From Gammaproteobacteria bacterium (GTDB lineage Bacteria > Pseudomonadota > Gammaproteobacteria > SZUA-152): a DNA stretch of 64,000 nt. Positions 8,975 to 17,031 of the stretch are shown piece by piece. Every line of letters begins with the position of its first letter. The first letter of the stretch is position 1. The DNA is taken from NCBI GenBank assembly GCA_013152545.1, contig JAADGF010000049.1, forward strand, positions 1 to 64,000, read 5' to 3'. The notes below the pieces were generated by a model that was given only the letters and a program-made list of their open reading frames with translations, did not search any database and was not told the origin of the DNA. The translations under genes and the position numbers were made by a program.

Positions 8975-9997
8975 ATGAAGGTACTGGTAACAGGCAATAA
9001 TGGTTACATTGGTGTTCTATTGGTTCCAATGCTACAACAACAAGGGCATGAGGTTGTTGGCCTTGATACAAACTATTTTGTGGAGTGTCTTTATGATGGC
9101 GAATTGCCGAAAATTCGTACTATAGCGAAGGACCTTCGGGATGTAGTGCTTACGGATCTGGATGGCATAGAAGCCATTATTCACTTGGCTGGTTTATCGA
9201 ATGACCCATTAGGAGATTACAAGCCGGGATTAACCGAAGAAATTAATGATGTAGCTTCCGTAAAGTTGGGCCAGCTTGCGAAAAAAGCGGGTGTCGAACG
9301 GTTTATTTTTGCTTCTTCTTGTAGTAATTATGGTGCAGCGGGTGATAATTTTTTAACGGAGGAAGCGGGCTTCAACCCTGTTACACCTTATGGGATTTCG
9401 AAGGTCAAAGTCGAAGAGGGCTTAATGTTGTTAGCGGACAATAATTTTTGTCCGACCTATTTACGTGCTTCAACCGCCTATGGTGTTTCCCCATTGTTAA
9501 GGTTTGATTTGGTCGTTAATAATCTGACCGCCTGGGCCTACACTTCGGGTTTAGTCTACTTGAAAAGTGATGGGTCACCATGGCGACCGATAGTGCATGT
9601 GGAAGATATTTGTCGTGCTTATGTCGCGGCTTTGCATGCGCCCAAAGAAACGGTTTATAACGAAGCATTTAATGTCGGCACCACGACTGAAAATTACCAA
9701 ATACGTGAACTTGCCGATATGGTTCAAGAAATCGTGCCCAATAGCCGAATCGAATATGCTGAAGATGCTGGCCCCGATAAGCGCTGTTATCGGGTAAATT
9801 GTAATAAAATTGCCACAGTATTACACGAATTCAAACCACAATGGACGGCACGGCGTGGCATAGAAGAGCTTTACGAAACTTATCAAAGAGTCGGTTTGAC
9901 AGTGGATGATTTTGAAGGTGAAAGATACAAGCGTATTGCCCATATCAAAAAATTAGTGGATCAAGGTAAGTTGGACAATCATCTTCGTTGGAAATAA
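8975..9997 (+). CDS. NAD-dependent epimerase/dehydratase (extended SDR)
   Basis: This 340-residue extended SDR has the Rossmann motif GNNGYIG (residues 7-13) and the catalytic Tyr139-x3-Lys143 in TPYGISK. Ser-rich SSCSNYGAAGD precedes it, and PWRPIVHVEDICRAY is the substrate-side signature. The start is ATG 8975, four bases after rfbF. The frame is open a little further upstream inside rfbF, but only this ATG places GxxGxxG at the expected distance. It likely oxidises, dehydrates or epimerises the CDP-sugar made by RfbF. It does not resemble RfbG closely, so which step it performs is open. Confidence 0.85.
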   Translation: MKVLVTGNNGYIGVLLVPMLQQQGHEVVGLDTNYFVECLYDGELPKIRTIAKDLRDVVLTDLDGIEAIIHLAGLSNDPLGDYKPGLTEEINDVASVKLGQLAKKAGVERFIFASSCSNYGAAGDNFLTEEAGFNPVTPYGISKVKVEEGLMLLADNNFCPTYLRASTAYGVSPLLRFDLVVNNLTAWAYTSGLVYLKSDGSPWRPIVHVEDICRAYVAALHAPKETVYNEAFNVGTTTENYQIRELADMVQEIVPNSRIEYAEDAGPDKRCYRVNCNKIATVLHEFKPQWTARRGIEELYETYQRVGLTVDDFEGERYKRIAHIKKLVDQGKLDNHLRWK

Positions 9998-9998
9998 C

Positions 9999-10024
9999 AT
10001 CCGTTATCCAGTATCCGTTATCCA
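9999..10024. repeat. Tandem 12-bp direct repeat
   Basis: ATCCGTTATCCA occurs at 9999-10010 and again at 10013-10024, just after the SDR stop. The function is unknown. Confidence 0.6.
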
Positions 10025-10068
10025 ATAGTTGTTATTATTGAATCTGCACACTATATAGGACATCATTA

Positions 10069-11295
10069 ATGAGTAGTGATCACACCTGCCGATCATGTGG
10101 ATCGGCGCACTTGGACTCTTTTTTAAATTTAGGTGTTACACCATTAGCAGATGGTTTACTGCGCGAAGAACATTTGGAAATGCAAGAACCCACTTATCCG
10201 TTGGAAGTGACTTTTTGCAAAGACTGTGGCTTGATGCAGATTCTGGAGACCGTTTCAGCTGAAAAACTTTTTTGTGATGATTATCCTTATTACTCGTCGT
10301 TCTCTGAGTATTTGCTTAAGCATTCGAGAGAAAATGTATTGGATTTAATTCAACGGCGAGGATTAAACGACAGTAGTTTCGTGGTCGAACTGGCGAGTAA
10401 TGATGGTTATCTGTTAAAAAATTATATTGAGCAAGGTGTTTCAGTTTTGGGTATCGACCCCGCTGAAGGCCCTGCTAAAGCAGCTGAAGAGATTGGGGTG
10501 CCGACACTAAATACCTTTTTTACTAAGGAACTTGCGGTTCGATTAAAAGCAGAAGGTAAAAGTGCAGATGTTATTCACGGTAACAATGTTTTGGCGCATG
10601 TACCGGATACCAACGGATTTGTTGAAGGCATTGGTCTTTTATTAAAGGATGATGGTGTCGCTGTTATGGAAGTTCCTTATGCGAAAGACCTTATTGACCA
10701 CATTGAATTTGACACCATTTATCATGAGCATCTTTGTTACTTTACTGTTACTGCATTAGATAACTTATTCCGGCGGCATTCCTTGTATCTTAACGACATA
10801 AAAAGGCTCTCTATCCATGGCGGATCATTGCGTTTATATGTTGAGAAATATGAAAATGTCAGTGATACTGTAAAAGAATTGTTAGCCTTAGAAAAAAAAG
10901 AAGGGCTTGATCGTATCAATTATTACCGGGATTTTTCTCTTAGGGTTGAAAGCTTTAAGAATGAGCTATTGAGTTTGTTGACAGATCTAAAAGCAAAAGG
11001 TCATTCAATCGCCGCTTATGGTGCTGCCGCCAAAGGTAGTACGATGATCAATTACGTTGGGATTGGCACGGATTTAGTGGATTTCGTGGTGGATAAAAAC
11101 ATACACAAACAAGGCCGCTATATGCCGGGTAAGCACATACCTATCTACGATCCTAAAAAGCTGATGGAAGATAAACCGGATTATGTGTTGATATTACCGT
11201 GGAACTTTGCAGATGAAATATTGCAGCAGCAACAAGCGTTTCGGGATGCCGGTGGTAAATTTATAGTGCCAATACCGGTGCCAAAAATTGTTTAA
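10069..11295 (+). CDS. Zinc-ribbon sugar C-methyltransferase 1 (NovU/TylC3-like)
   Basis: The layout of this 408-residue protein is that of SAM-dependent sugar C-methyltransferases. An N-terminal zinc ribbon (CRSCG near residue 7, CKDCG near residue 56) comes first. A class I SAM domain follows, with VVELASNDGYLL and the family motif IYHEHLCYFT. A C-terminal Rossmann-like domain has AAYGAAAKGSTMINY. NovU, TcaB9 and TylC3 methylate carbon 3 of 4-keto-deoxysugars, and the His-containing YHEH motif belongs to their active site. It is the most canonical of the three paralogues here. AGGA lies nine bases before the ATG. It probably methylates the CDP-keto sugar made upstream. Confidence 0.85.
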   Translation: MSSDHTCRSCGSAHLDSFLNLGVTPLADGLLREEHLEMQEPTYPLEVTFCKDCGLMQILETVSAEKLFCDDYPYYSSFSEYLLKHSRENVLDLIQRRGLNDSSFVVELASNDGYLLKNYIEQGVSVLGIDPAEGPAKAAEEIGVPTLNTFFTKELAVRLKAEGKSADVIHGNNVLAHVPDTNGFVEGIGLLLKDDGVAVMEVPYAKDLIDHIEFDTIYHEHLCYFTVTALDNLFRRHSLYLNDIKRLSIHGGSLRLYVEKYENVSDTVKELLALEKKEGLDRINYYRDFSLRVESFKNELLSLLTDLKAKGHSIAAYGAAAKGSTMINYVGIGTDLVDFVVDKNIHKQGRYMPGKHIPIYDPKKLMEDKPDYVLILPWNFADEILQQQQAFRDAGGKFIVPIPVPKIV

Positions 11296-11332
11296 TCCAA
11301 TACATATTTATTGATTCTTAATAGGCAGTGAA

Positions 11333-12514
11333 ATGACTAATAATCGCGAATGCCCCAGCTGTGGTGCCGGTGGGATGGAATTGTTCTTTGAGCAACGTTC
11401 AGTACCGACGAATAGTTGTATTTTAATGGCGACTCCAGAGGAGGCCAAATCATACCCACGAGGCAATATCGACTTGTGTTTTTGTCCGCAGTGCGGATTT
11501 ATTTCCAATATGGCATTTGATGCTAAATTAACGGAATACTCAGGACGATACGAAGAAACCCAAGGGTTTTCTGGTACATTTAACAAATTTCATAAGAATT
11601 TAGCAGACAGATTAATCAAAAAATATGACTTGCATGGCAAAGATGTCATAGAAATCGGTTGCGGAAAAGGTGAGTTTATCACTATGTTAAGTGAGCTTGG
11701 TGACAATCACGGCGTTGGTTTTGATCCTGGTTATCGTGAAGACCGTAATATCAGTAAAGCGGCAAAAAACGTGAAATTCATAACCGATTTTTATTCTGAA
11801 AAATACACAGATTACAAAGCGGATTTTGTGTGTTGTAAAATGACGCTAGAGCACATACATCCGACGCACAGTTTTATGGATACTGTTCGCCGCTCCATCG
11901 GTGAGCGGCCTGATACTATCGTATTTTTTCAGATTCCAGAAGCAACCCGAATATTAAAAGAAGTAGCACTAGAGGATATTTATTACGAACACTGTTCTTA
12001 TTTTACGCCTGGTTCGCTGGCACGTTTATTCAGACGCAGTGGTTTTAATGTTCTCAGTTTGGAAACTGAATATGGTGATCAATATTTAACAATTGAAGCG
12101 ATGCCAGGTGCGGATGATGATCAAGCCCCCTTGCCGGAAGAAAACGATCTTAAGAAAGTAAGGGAATATGTGGCGACATTCCCTCAACGATTTGCCGAAA
12201 AGCAAAATCAATGGTTACAGCGACTTGCTGAGTATAAATCACAAAAGAAAAAAGTTGTACTTTGGGGCTCCGGTTCCAAAGGGGTTTCTTTTCTGACAAT
12301 GTTTGATCACGACAACAGTGTGGAATATGCGGTAGATATTAATCCTCATCGGCAGGGCTATTATATGTCTGGTACAGGTCAAAAAATCATAGCGCCAAGT
12401 GTCCTCGCCGAGTACAAGCCAGACGTTGTTTTAGTGATGAATCAAATCTATTGCGACGAGATAGGACGTGATCTACAAAAAATGGGGCTGTCGCCCGATA
12501 TCGTTGCACTTTAA
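11333..12514 (+). CDS. Zinc-ribbon SAM methyltransferase 2
   Basis: This 393-residue protein has the same three-part layout as the preceding gene: CPSCG and CPQCG zinc ribbon, SAM-binding EIGCGKGEF, then VLWGSGSKGVSFL in the C-terminal Rossmann-like domain. The active-site region reads YYEHCSYFTP, so the YHEH of the canonical enzyme has become YYEH. It is closer to the third paralogue (shared EIGCGKG and the PHRQGYYMSGTGQ-type motif) than to the first. It is co-directional and 37 bp after its neighbour. A different carbon, a different substrate or a non-methylating role are all possible. Confidence 0.78.
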   Translation: MTNNRECPSCGAGGMELFFEQRSVPTNSCILMATPEEAKSYPRGNIDLCFCPQCGFISNMAFDAKLTEYSGRYEETQGFSGTFNKFHKNLADRLIKKYDLHGKDVIEIGCGKGEFITMLSELGDNHGVGFDPGYREDRNISKAAKNVKFITDFYSEKYTDYKADFVCCKMTLEHIHPTHSFMDTVRRSIGERPDTIVFFQIPEATRILKEVALEDIYYEHCSYFTPGSLARLFRRSGFNVLSLETEYGDQYLTIEAMPGADDDQAPLPEENDLKKVREYVATFPQRFAEKQNQWLQRLAEYKSQKKKVVLWGSGSKGVSFLTMFDHDNSVEYAVDINPHRQGYYMSGTGQKIIAPSVLAEYKPDVVLVMNQIYCDEIGRDLQKMGLSPDIVAL

Positions 12515-12541
12515 CACTATAATAAAAAGAGGTTATTGGTA

Positions 12542-13738
12542 GTGAATACGACTGACACTTGCCCAGCATGTAAATCCAATAGCATCAAGCGCACGATCGA
12601 AATAAATGATATGCCCGTGTATTGTAACGTATTGTGGGATAGTCATGCACAATCTATGGCGGTTAATAAGGGAGCTATTCATTTAGGGTACTGCCGCGAT
12701 TGTGGTCATGTGTATAACATGGCATTTGATGAAGCATTGATGGACTATACTGAGGACTATGAGAATTCTTTGCATTTTTCCCCCAAGTTTAACGAATATG
12801 CTGATGCATTAGCGCAGCGTCTAGTCGATAAATACAATGTCAATGAAAGACAAATTGTAGAAATTGGCTGTGGGAAAGGTGATTTTTTAAAAATATTATG
12901 TGATCGAGGCAACAACAAAGGGCATGGTTTTGATAAAAGTTATGATCCGGTTCGCAGTAACGAGCCGATTCCGCATAATATAACGTTTTATCAAGAATTT
13001 TTTAGTGACACACATTCATACCTTGATCCCGATTTAATTTGTTGCAGGCATGTACTTGAACACATTGAAGATCCCCTCGCTTTTCTTGTAAACCTGCGAA
13101 ATATCATTGGTGACAGTGACCCTGTTGTGTATTTTGAAGTTCCCAATGTGCTTTTTACGTTAAAGGATATGGGTATTTGGGATTTGATTTATGAACATTG
13201 CGGATATTTTAGCGAAAGCTCTTTAGTCAATGCATTTCAGTCTGCTGGATTTGAAATCAACGCAGTTGGCGAATCGTTTGGTGGACAATTTTTGTATGTT
13301 GAGGCAAAACCGGCAAAAGAGGGGAGCAAAAATGTCTCGCAATTGCATTATGATTTAGGCGAAATCGACCAATATGTGAATGCGTTTGAAATTAATTATA
13401 ACGATAGGGTGGTTCACTGGAGTACTGCAATCGAAAATTCTCTGACAGCAGGACACCAAGCGGTTGTTTGGGGGGCGGGCTCAAAAGGCGTCACGTTTCT
13501 TAATGTGATTAATCCCCGCGACACCATTCATTATGTCGTCGATCTTAATCCACATAAATGCGAAAAATACGTTCCGGGTACGGGGCAACAGGTAAAATCC
13601 CCCGAATTCCTTGCGAAGCATAAACCAGATAAAATAATTATTATGAATCCAATTTATGAAAAGGAAATAACAACATTAGTGAGAAGTATGGGTATAGATG
13701 CAGAGATAGAGTGCGTAGTAAGTAACTGCTCAGCCTGA
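12542..13738 (+). CDS. Zinc-ribbon SAM methyltransferase 3
   Basis: This is the third paralogue in a row, 398 residues: CPACK and CRDCG zinc ribbon, VEIGCGKGDFL SAM loop, IYEHCGYFSE active-site region and VVWGAGSKGVTFLN C-terminal motif. AGAGG at 12528-12532 sits nine bases before GTG 12542 but only three before the upstream TTG at 12536, so GTG is chosen. The last residues, NCSA, are encoded by a short dispersed repeat (13722-13734) that also ends proS on the other strand. The substrate is unknown, presumably the same CDP-sugar pathway. Confidence 0.78.
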   Translation: MNTTDTCPACKSNSIKRTIEINDMPVYCNVLWDSHAQSMAVNKGAIHLGYCRDCGHVYNMAFDEALMDYTEDYENSLHFSPKFNEYADALAQRLVDKYNVNERQIVEIGCGKGDFLKILCDRGNNKGHGFDKSYDPVRSNEPIPHNITFYQEFFSDTHSYLDPDLICCRHVLEHIEDPLAFLVNLRNIIGDSDPVVYFEVPNVLFTLKDMGIWDLIYEHCGYFSESSLVNAFQSAGFEINAVGESFGGQFLYVEAKPAKEGSKNVSQLHYDLGEIDQYVNAFEINYNDRVVHWSTAIENSLTAGHQAVVWGAGSKGVTFLNVINPRDTIHYVVDLNPHKCEKYVPGTGQQVKSPEFLAKHKPDKIIIMNPIYEKEITTLVRSMGIDAEIECVVSNCSA

Positions 13739-13780
13739 TTTTATAAATGTTCAGTAACGACTCGTAAGCTGAGTCGTTAC
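13722..13780. repeat. GTAAC..CTCAGC repeat and perfect hairpin after methyltransferase 3
   Basis: GTAACTGCTCAGC at 13722-13734 encodes the end of the methyltransferase. Just downstream, GTAACGACTC (13754-13763) and GAGTCGTTAC (13771-13780) form a perfect 10-bp stem with a 7-base loop. Related copies lie at 24885-24901, 29378-29395 and 42398-42410. The hairpin may act as a processing or termination signal, but no T-run follows. Confidence 0.75.
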
Positions 13781-13895
13781 ATTGCATATTAATCAGTTTA
13801 GGGATAAAGAGAAGATAAGCAACGGAATGGGTACGTAACTGTTTGATATAGCGGCCCCTGTTCGAGACTCCCGATAAAAAGAATGATTGCAGTTC

Positions 13896-15095
13896 ATGAA
13901 AAAAACTGATTTTTTGATAGTGGGTGGTGGCATCATCGGGTTGAATTTGGCCCAACAAATTAAAAAGCATTTTTCTGATAGTAAAGTAACGTTAATTGAA
14001 AAAGAAAAGGACTGTGGACTGCATGCCAGTGGTCGAAATAGCGGAGTATTACATGCCGGTTTTTATTATACCGCTGATAGCCTTAAAGCTCGTTTTACAC
14101 GTGAGGGTAACAAATTACTGACGGACTATTGTGTTGCAAACAAGTTAAGCATTAATCGTTGTGGGAAAATAGTTGTCGCCCAAAATGAGAAGGAATTAGC
14201 GCAGCTTAATGAGTTAAAGCTGCGAGGCGATAAAAACAACGTTTTACTGGACTACATTACGGAAAAGCAAGCGAAAGAGATTGAACCACGGGCTAAAACG
14301 TTTGAAAAAGCATTGTTTTCACCAACGACCTCATCGGTAGACCCCGCTGAAGTTGTTAGCTGCATGTTAAAGGATGTACTTAATGCAGGCGTGAGCGTTT
14401 TGACCGGTACAGCATTTCTTCGAAGGGAAAAACACACTGTACTGACTAATCAGGGGCAATTTGCAGCGGGATATGTGATAAATGCTGCTGGTTTGTATGC
14501 GGATAAAATAGCACTGGCTTACGGTTTTTCTAAAAACTATAGAATTTTACCATTCAAAGGTCTTTATCTCTACAGTGCCGAACTACCCGGGTCAATGCGG
14601 ACTAATATTTATCCGGTGCCTGATCTGCGAAACCCTTTCTTAGGAGTACATTTTACTCAAACGGTAAGTCACAAAACTAAAATTGGTCCTACGGCCATCC
14701 CCGCGTTTTGGCGAGAGCAATACAATGGATTAAGAGGTTTAAATGTCAGCGAGTTGGTTGAGATTGTGTCACGAGAATTTGGTTTGTTTACCCAAAATAA
14801 ATTTGGGTTCCGCAAACTTGCCATTGAAGAATTGCGCAAATATTACAAACCTCATATTGTAAAATTAGCCTCGAACCTTGTTGAGGGGATTAAGATTGAC
14901 GATTATAAGCATTGGGGAACTCCAGGAATAAGGGCGCAACTCGTCAATATAAAAGAAAAAAAATTGGAGATGGATTTCATTCATGAAGGTGATAACCGAT
15001 CATTTCATGTGTTAAATGCAGTATCGCCAGCTTTCACATGCTCTATCCCTTTTACAGAGTATTTGGTTCGCGAAATTCAATCGTTGATAAAATGA
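13896..15095 (+). CDS. FAD-dependent oxidoreductase, LhgO (L-2-hydroxyglutarate oxidase) family
   Basis: This 399-residue protein has the DAO-type FAD-binding motif IVGGGIIGLNLAQQI at the N-terminus. HASGRNSGVLHAGFYY is the hallmark of the LhgO/YgaF group, and the glycine-rich VINAAGLYAD is the second flavin contact. Family members oxidise 2-hydroxyacids such as L-2-hydroxyglutarate, passing electrons to the quinone pool. The start ATG 13896 is preferred to TTG 13887 because it lies right before the KKTDFLIVGGG core. It follows the methyltransferases in the same direction, so it may act on a branched sugar, but a housekeeping 2-hydroxyglutarate role is equally possible. Confidence 0.8.
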   Translation: MKKTDFLIVGGGIIGLNLAQQIKKHFSDSKVTLIEKEKDCGLHASGRNSGVLHAGFYYTADSLKARFTREGNKLLTDYCVANKLSINRCGKIVVAQNEKELAQLNELKLRGDKNNVLLDYITEKQAKEIEPRAKTFEKALFSPTTSSVDPAEVVSCMLKDVLNAGVSVLTGTAFLRREKHTVLTNQGQFAAGYVINAAGLYADKIALAYGFSKNYRILPFKGLYLYSAELPGSMRTNIYPVPDLRNPFLGVHFTQTVSHKTKIGPTAIPAFWREQYNGLRGLNVSELVEIVSREFGLFTQNKFGFRKLAIEELRKYYKPHIVKLASNLVEGIKIDDYKHWGTPGIRAQLVNIKEKKLEMDFIHEGDNRSFHVLNAVSPAFTCSIPFTEYLVREIQSLIK

Positions 15096-15127
15096 ATGGG
15101 GTCGATGTCACATTTTGTGTATTCATC

Positions 15128-15157
15128 AAACGCTATGGGTATATACCCATAGCGTTT
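15128..15157. repeat. Perfect 30-bp palindrome at the end of a MITE-like element
   Basis: AAACGCTATGGGTAT (15128-15142) is the exact reverse complement of 15143-15157. The right arm is the left tip of the element at 15142-15304. The left arm looks like an inverted tip of another copy, so two elements may have inserted head to head. Confidence 0.8.
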
Positions 15158-15304
15158 GGAGTTTAGGTTTAAGTGAGCATCATATTTTCTTCATGGCCAG
15201 GCGAAATGACGCGTAATAGTCATTCTATTGCAAGGAATTTCAACGCAGCCATGGCGTAAATAGGGCGTGTCATTAGACCTAAATCTCAATCGCTACGGGT
15301 ATAG
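15142..15304. mobile_element. MITE-like element, copy A (near complete)
   Basis: The left tip (TATACCCATAGCG, then GTTTAGGT) and the right tip (ACCTAAATCTCAATCG, then CTACGGGTATA) are imperfect inverted repeats of about 28 bp. The interior, including CTTCATGGC and ATTCTATTGCAAGGAATTTC, is shared with copy B at 32041-32194. There is no coding capacity. It lies in the gap between the oxidoreductase and the lipoprotein hydrolase. Confidence 0.75.
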
Positions 15305-15379
15305 ATAGGCTGCGCACGTTGCAAATCAGCGGCGGAGTTCTTTTTACCGTCCGCTGAATTTGCCTTATGTGCCTTTGGT

Positions 15380-16252
15380 TTAATGAAGCTGATATTCAGC
15401 AATAATTTGATTTAAGGCTTTATTAAATTCATTAGGCTTAACTTGTGCTACAAAATGACCAACACCGGGGATAAGGTTAACGCTTTTGTGTAATGCTTTT
15501 TCTTCTCCAGTTGGTGCTCCATTAATATTACGGAGTTTCTTTGAATACATATCGAGTGTAGAGGGAACATTTTTTGCGTTCCATCTGAATATTTCATACA
15601 TTGCACTGATGCCCATGCTCGGACGTGCATTAGCCATCTGATTTATAATTGAGGTTATTAATTTTGGATCAGCCTTAGGTGTAAACATTGATCGAACCAA
15701 TTGCTCAGATGTGCCTTTAAAATCATCTTCAAATGGTTTTACAAACTCGCTAATTTTTGCCTCTGATTTTGGATATTTAAAGGGCGTATAGAATGTGTCA
15801 ACGCCAACAACAGCTATGACCTTGTTGCCAAGTATTTTGGCTGCTTCAATTACTACAGGGCCGCCCATCGAATGCCCGACTAAAACAATATTCTTCCCCT
15901 TTATTTCATTCACTACTGCTACAACATCCTCACCAAATGCTGCCATTGTATATTCTTGGCGATTGCTACCAGATAAGCCATGTCCCGCTAAATCTAGCCA
16001 TGCAACTTTATATTTTTGAGAAAAATACTCTATCTGTGGCCTCCAGAACTCATGGTTACATGTCCAACAGTGAACAAAAATGATCGTCATATCACCTTGG
16101 CCACGAACACCGTAAGTGATAGCACTGCCATCTGTAGAGGTTACTGTTGATATATTTTCATTTCGTAAGTTTTTGGCAGGACTGCATCCTGTAACAACGA
16201 TAATGATGGATACAGCAACGAATGCTAATAATGCTTTGTTATACATTTTCAT
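15380..16252 (-). CDS. Alpha/beta hydrolase lipoprotein
   Basis: This 290-residue exported hydrolase has a lipoprotein signal ending in VVTGC (lipidated Cys23). The alpha/beta-hydrolase core follows: oxyanion region FVHCWTCNHEFW, AWLDLAGHGLSG, nucleophile Ser128 in VGHSMGGP and general-base His266 in GVGHFV. The acid residue is probably Asp in VGVDTFY or a later loop. The family includes esterases, lactonases and haloalkane-type enzymes, and the substrate cannot be predicted. It stands alone on the minus strand, flanked by a repeat element and a long gap. Lipidation implies anchoring in the inner or outer membrane facing the periplasm. Confidence 0.82.
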   Translation of the reverse strand: MKMYNKALLAFVAVSIIIVVTGCSPAKNLRNENISTVTSTDGSAITYGVRGQGDMTIIFVHCWTCNHEFWRPQIEYFSQKYKVAWLDLAGHGLSGSNRQEYTMAAFGEDVVAVVNEIKGKNIVLVGHSMGGPVVIEAAKILGNKVIAVVGVDTFYTPFKYPKSEAKISEFVKPFEDDFKGTSEQLVRSMFTPKADPKLITSIINQMANARPSMGISAMYEIFRWNAKNVPSTLDMYSKKLRNINGAPTGEEKALHKSVNLIPGVGHFVAQVKPNEFNKALNQIIAEYQLH

Positions 16253-17031
16253 TATTTCTCCTTGTTTGTTGCTGGATAACTACCTTTTACCTTTAGCGCA
16301 TAACGCCTACATCAGCGGCATAAAAAAATGGCGCGTATTTTTGAGATAACAAAAACCGGGACGCTTTTATTTGTCCGTTGGGTGTTTTTTTAGGTTTTTG
16401 AATAGCACTACGATGCTTACTGATGTGCGTGTTTGTCAATAAAAATATTTATTATTTTTCACGCAAATTCTCTTGCAAGCCACCTTGTCACTCAAAATAT
16501 CTTCAATTAGGTCGCACACTCCAATAGACTCATCGACGGATTGGCAAGGATGGTGGCCAATGAAAGTGTACATTACTGGAAAAGAATACTTGAATTATAG
16601 GGGTCAGCTCGCGTCAGATTTTTTGCGATGGGCAAACAGTACGGCATTTTGAGGAAAGCTTATCGATAAGGTGGTCATCAAATTTTTTATTATCGATTTG
16701 TGCAATGTCAGGGAAGCTCATTTAAGAAATTTAGCTTAAATGAAGCCCGGTGGATGGTGTAGAATATTAAATCGAACACATCAACTGAATCTCTACTGCC
16801 AACGCCGATAGATGGGATCTAACGATTTTTGGATATTTTGGTCGCTACCCCCACCGTAGGGGGTAGGAAAGGGCGTTGCCGTTTACTCGCTAACGGAACA
16901 CTGTTAACGGAACATTAAGAATACCCCAAAAAAAATCGTTTATCTTCAGTATCATCGTCGTTTGCGTTGCGGTATCAACGAATATGTTAGCCTAAATATT
17001 AGCTCGAAAACTAAAATCTTAATAAATCGAC
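16253..17031. other. Long intergenic region before dnaE
   Basis: No gene is visible in 779 bp. A hairpin at 16845-16866 (CTACCCCC / GGGGGTAG, 6-base loop) is the only clear structure and has no T-run. The dnaE promoter and that of the divergent hydrolase should lie here. Confidence 0.5.

Noticed and set aside
8975-9997. Calling the SDR a CDP-glucose 4,6-dehydratase (RfbG)
   Set aside because: The N-terminus and body resemble generic NAD-dependent epimerases rather than RfbG, so a specific name is not supported.
16845-16866. Hairpin CTACCCCC/GGGGGTAG as terminator
   Set aside because: No T-run follows, and no gene ends upstream on either strand within range.
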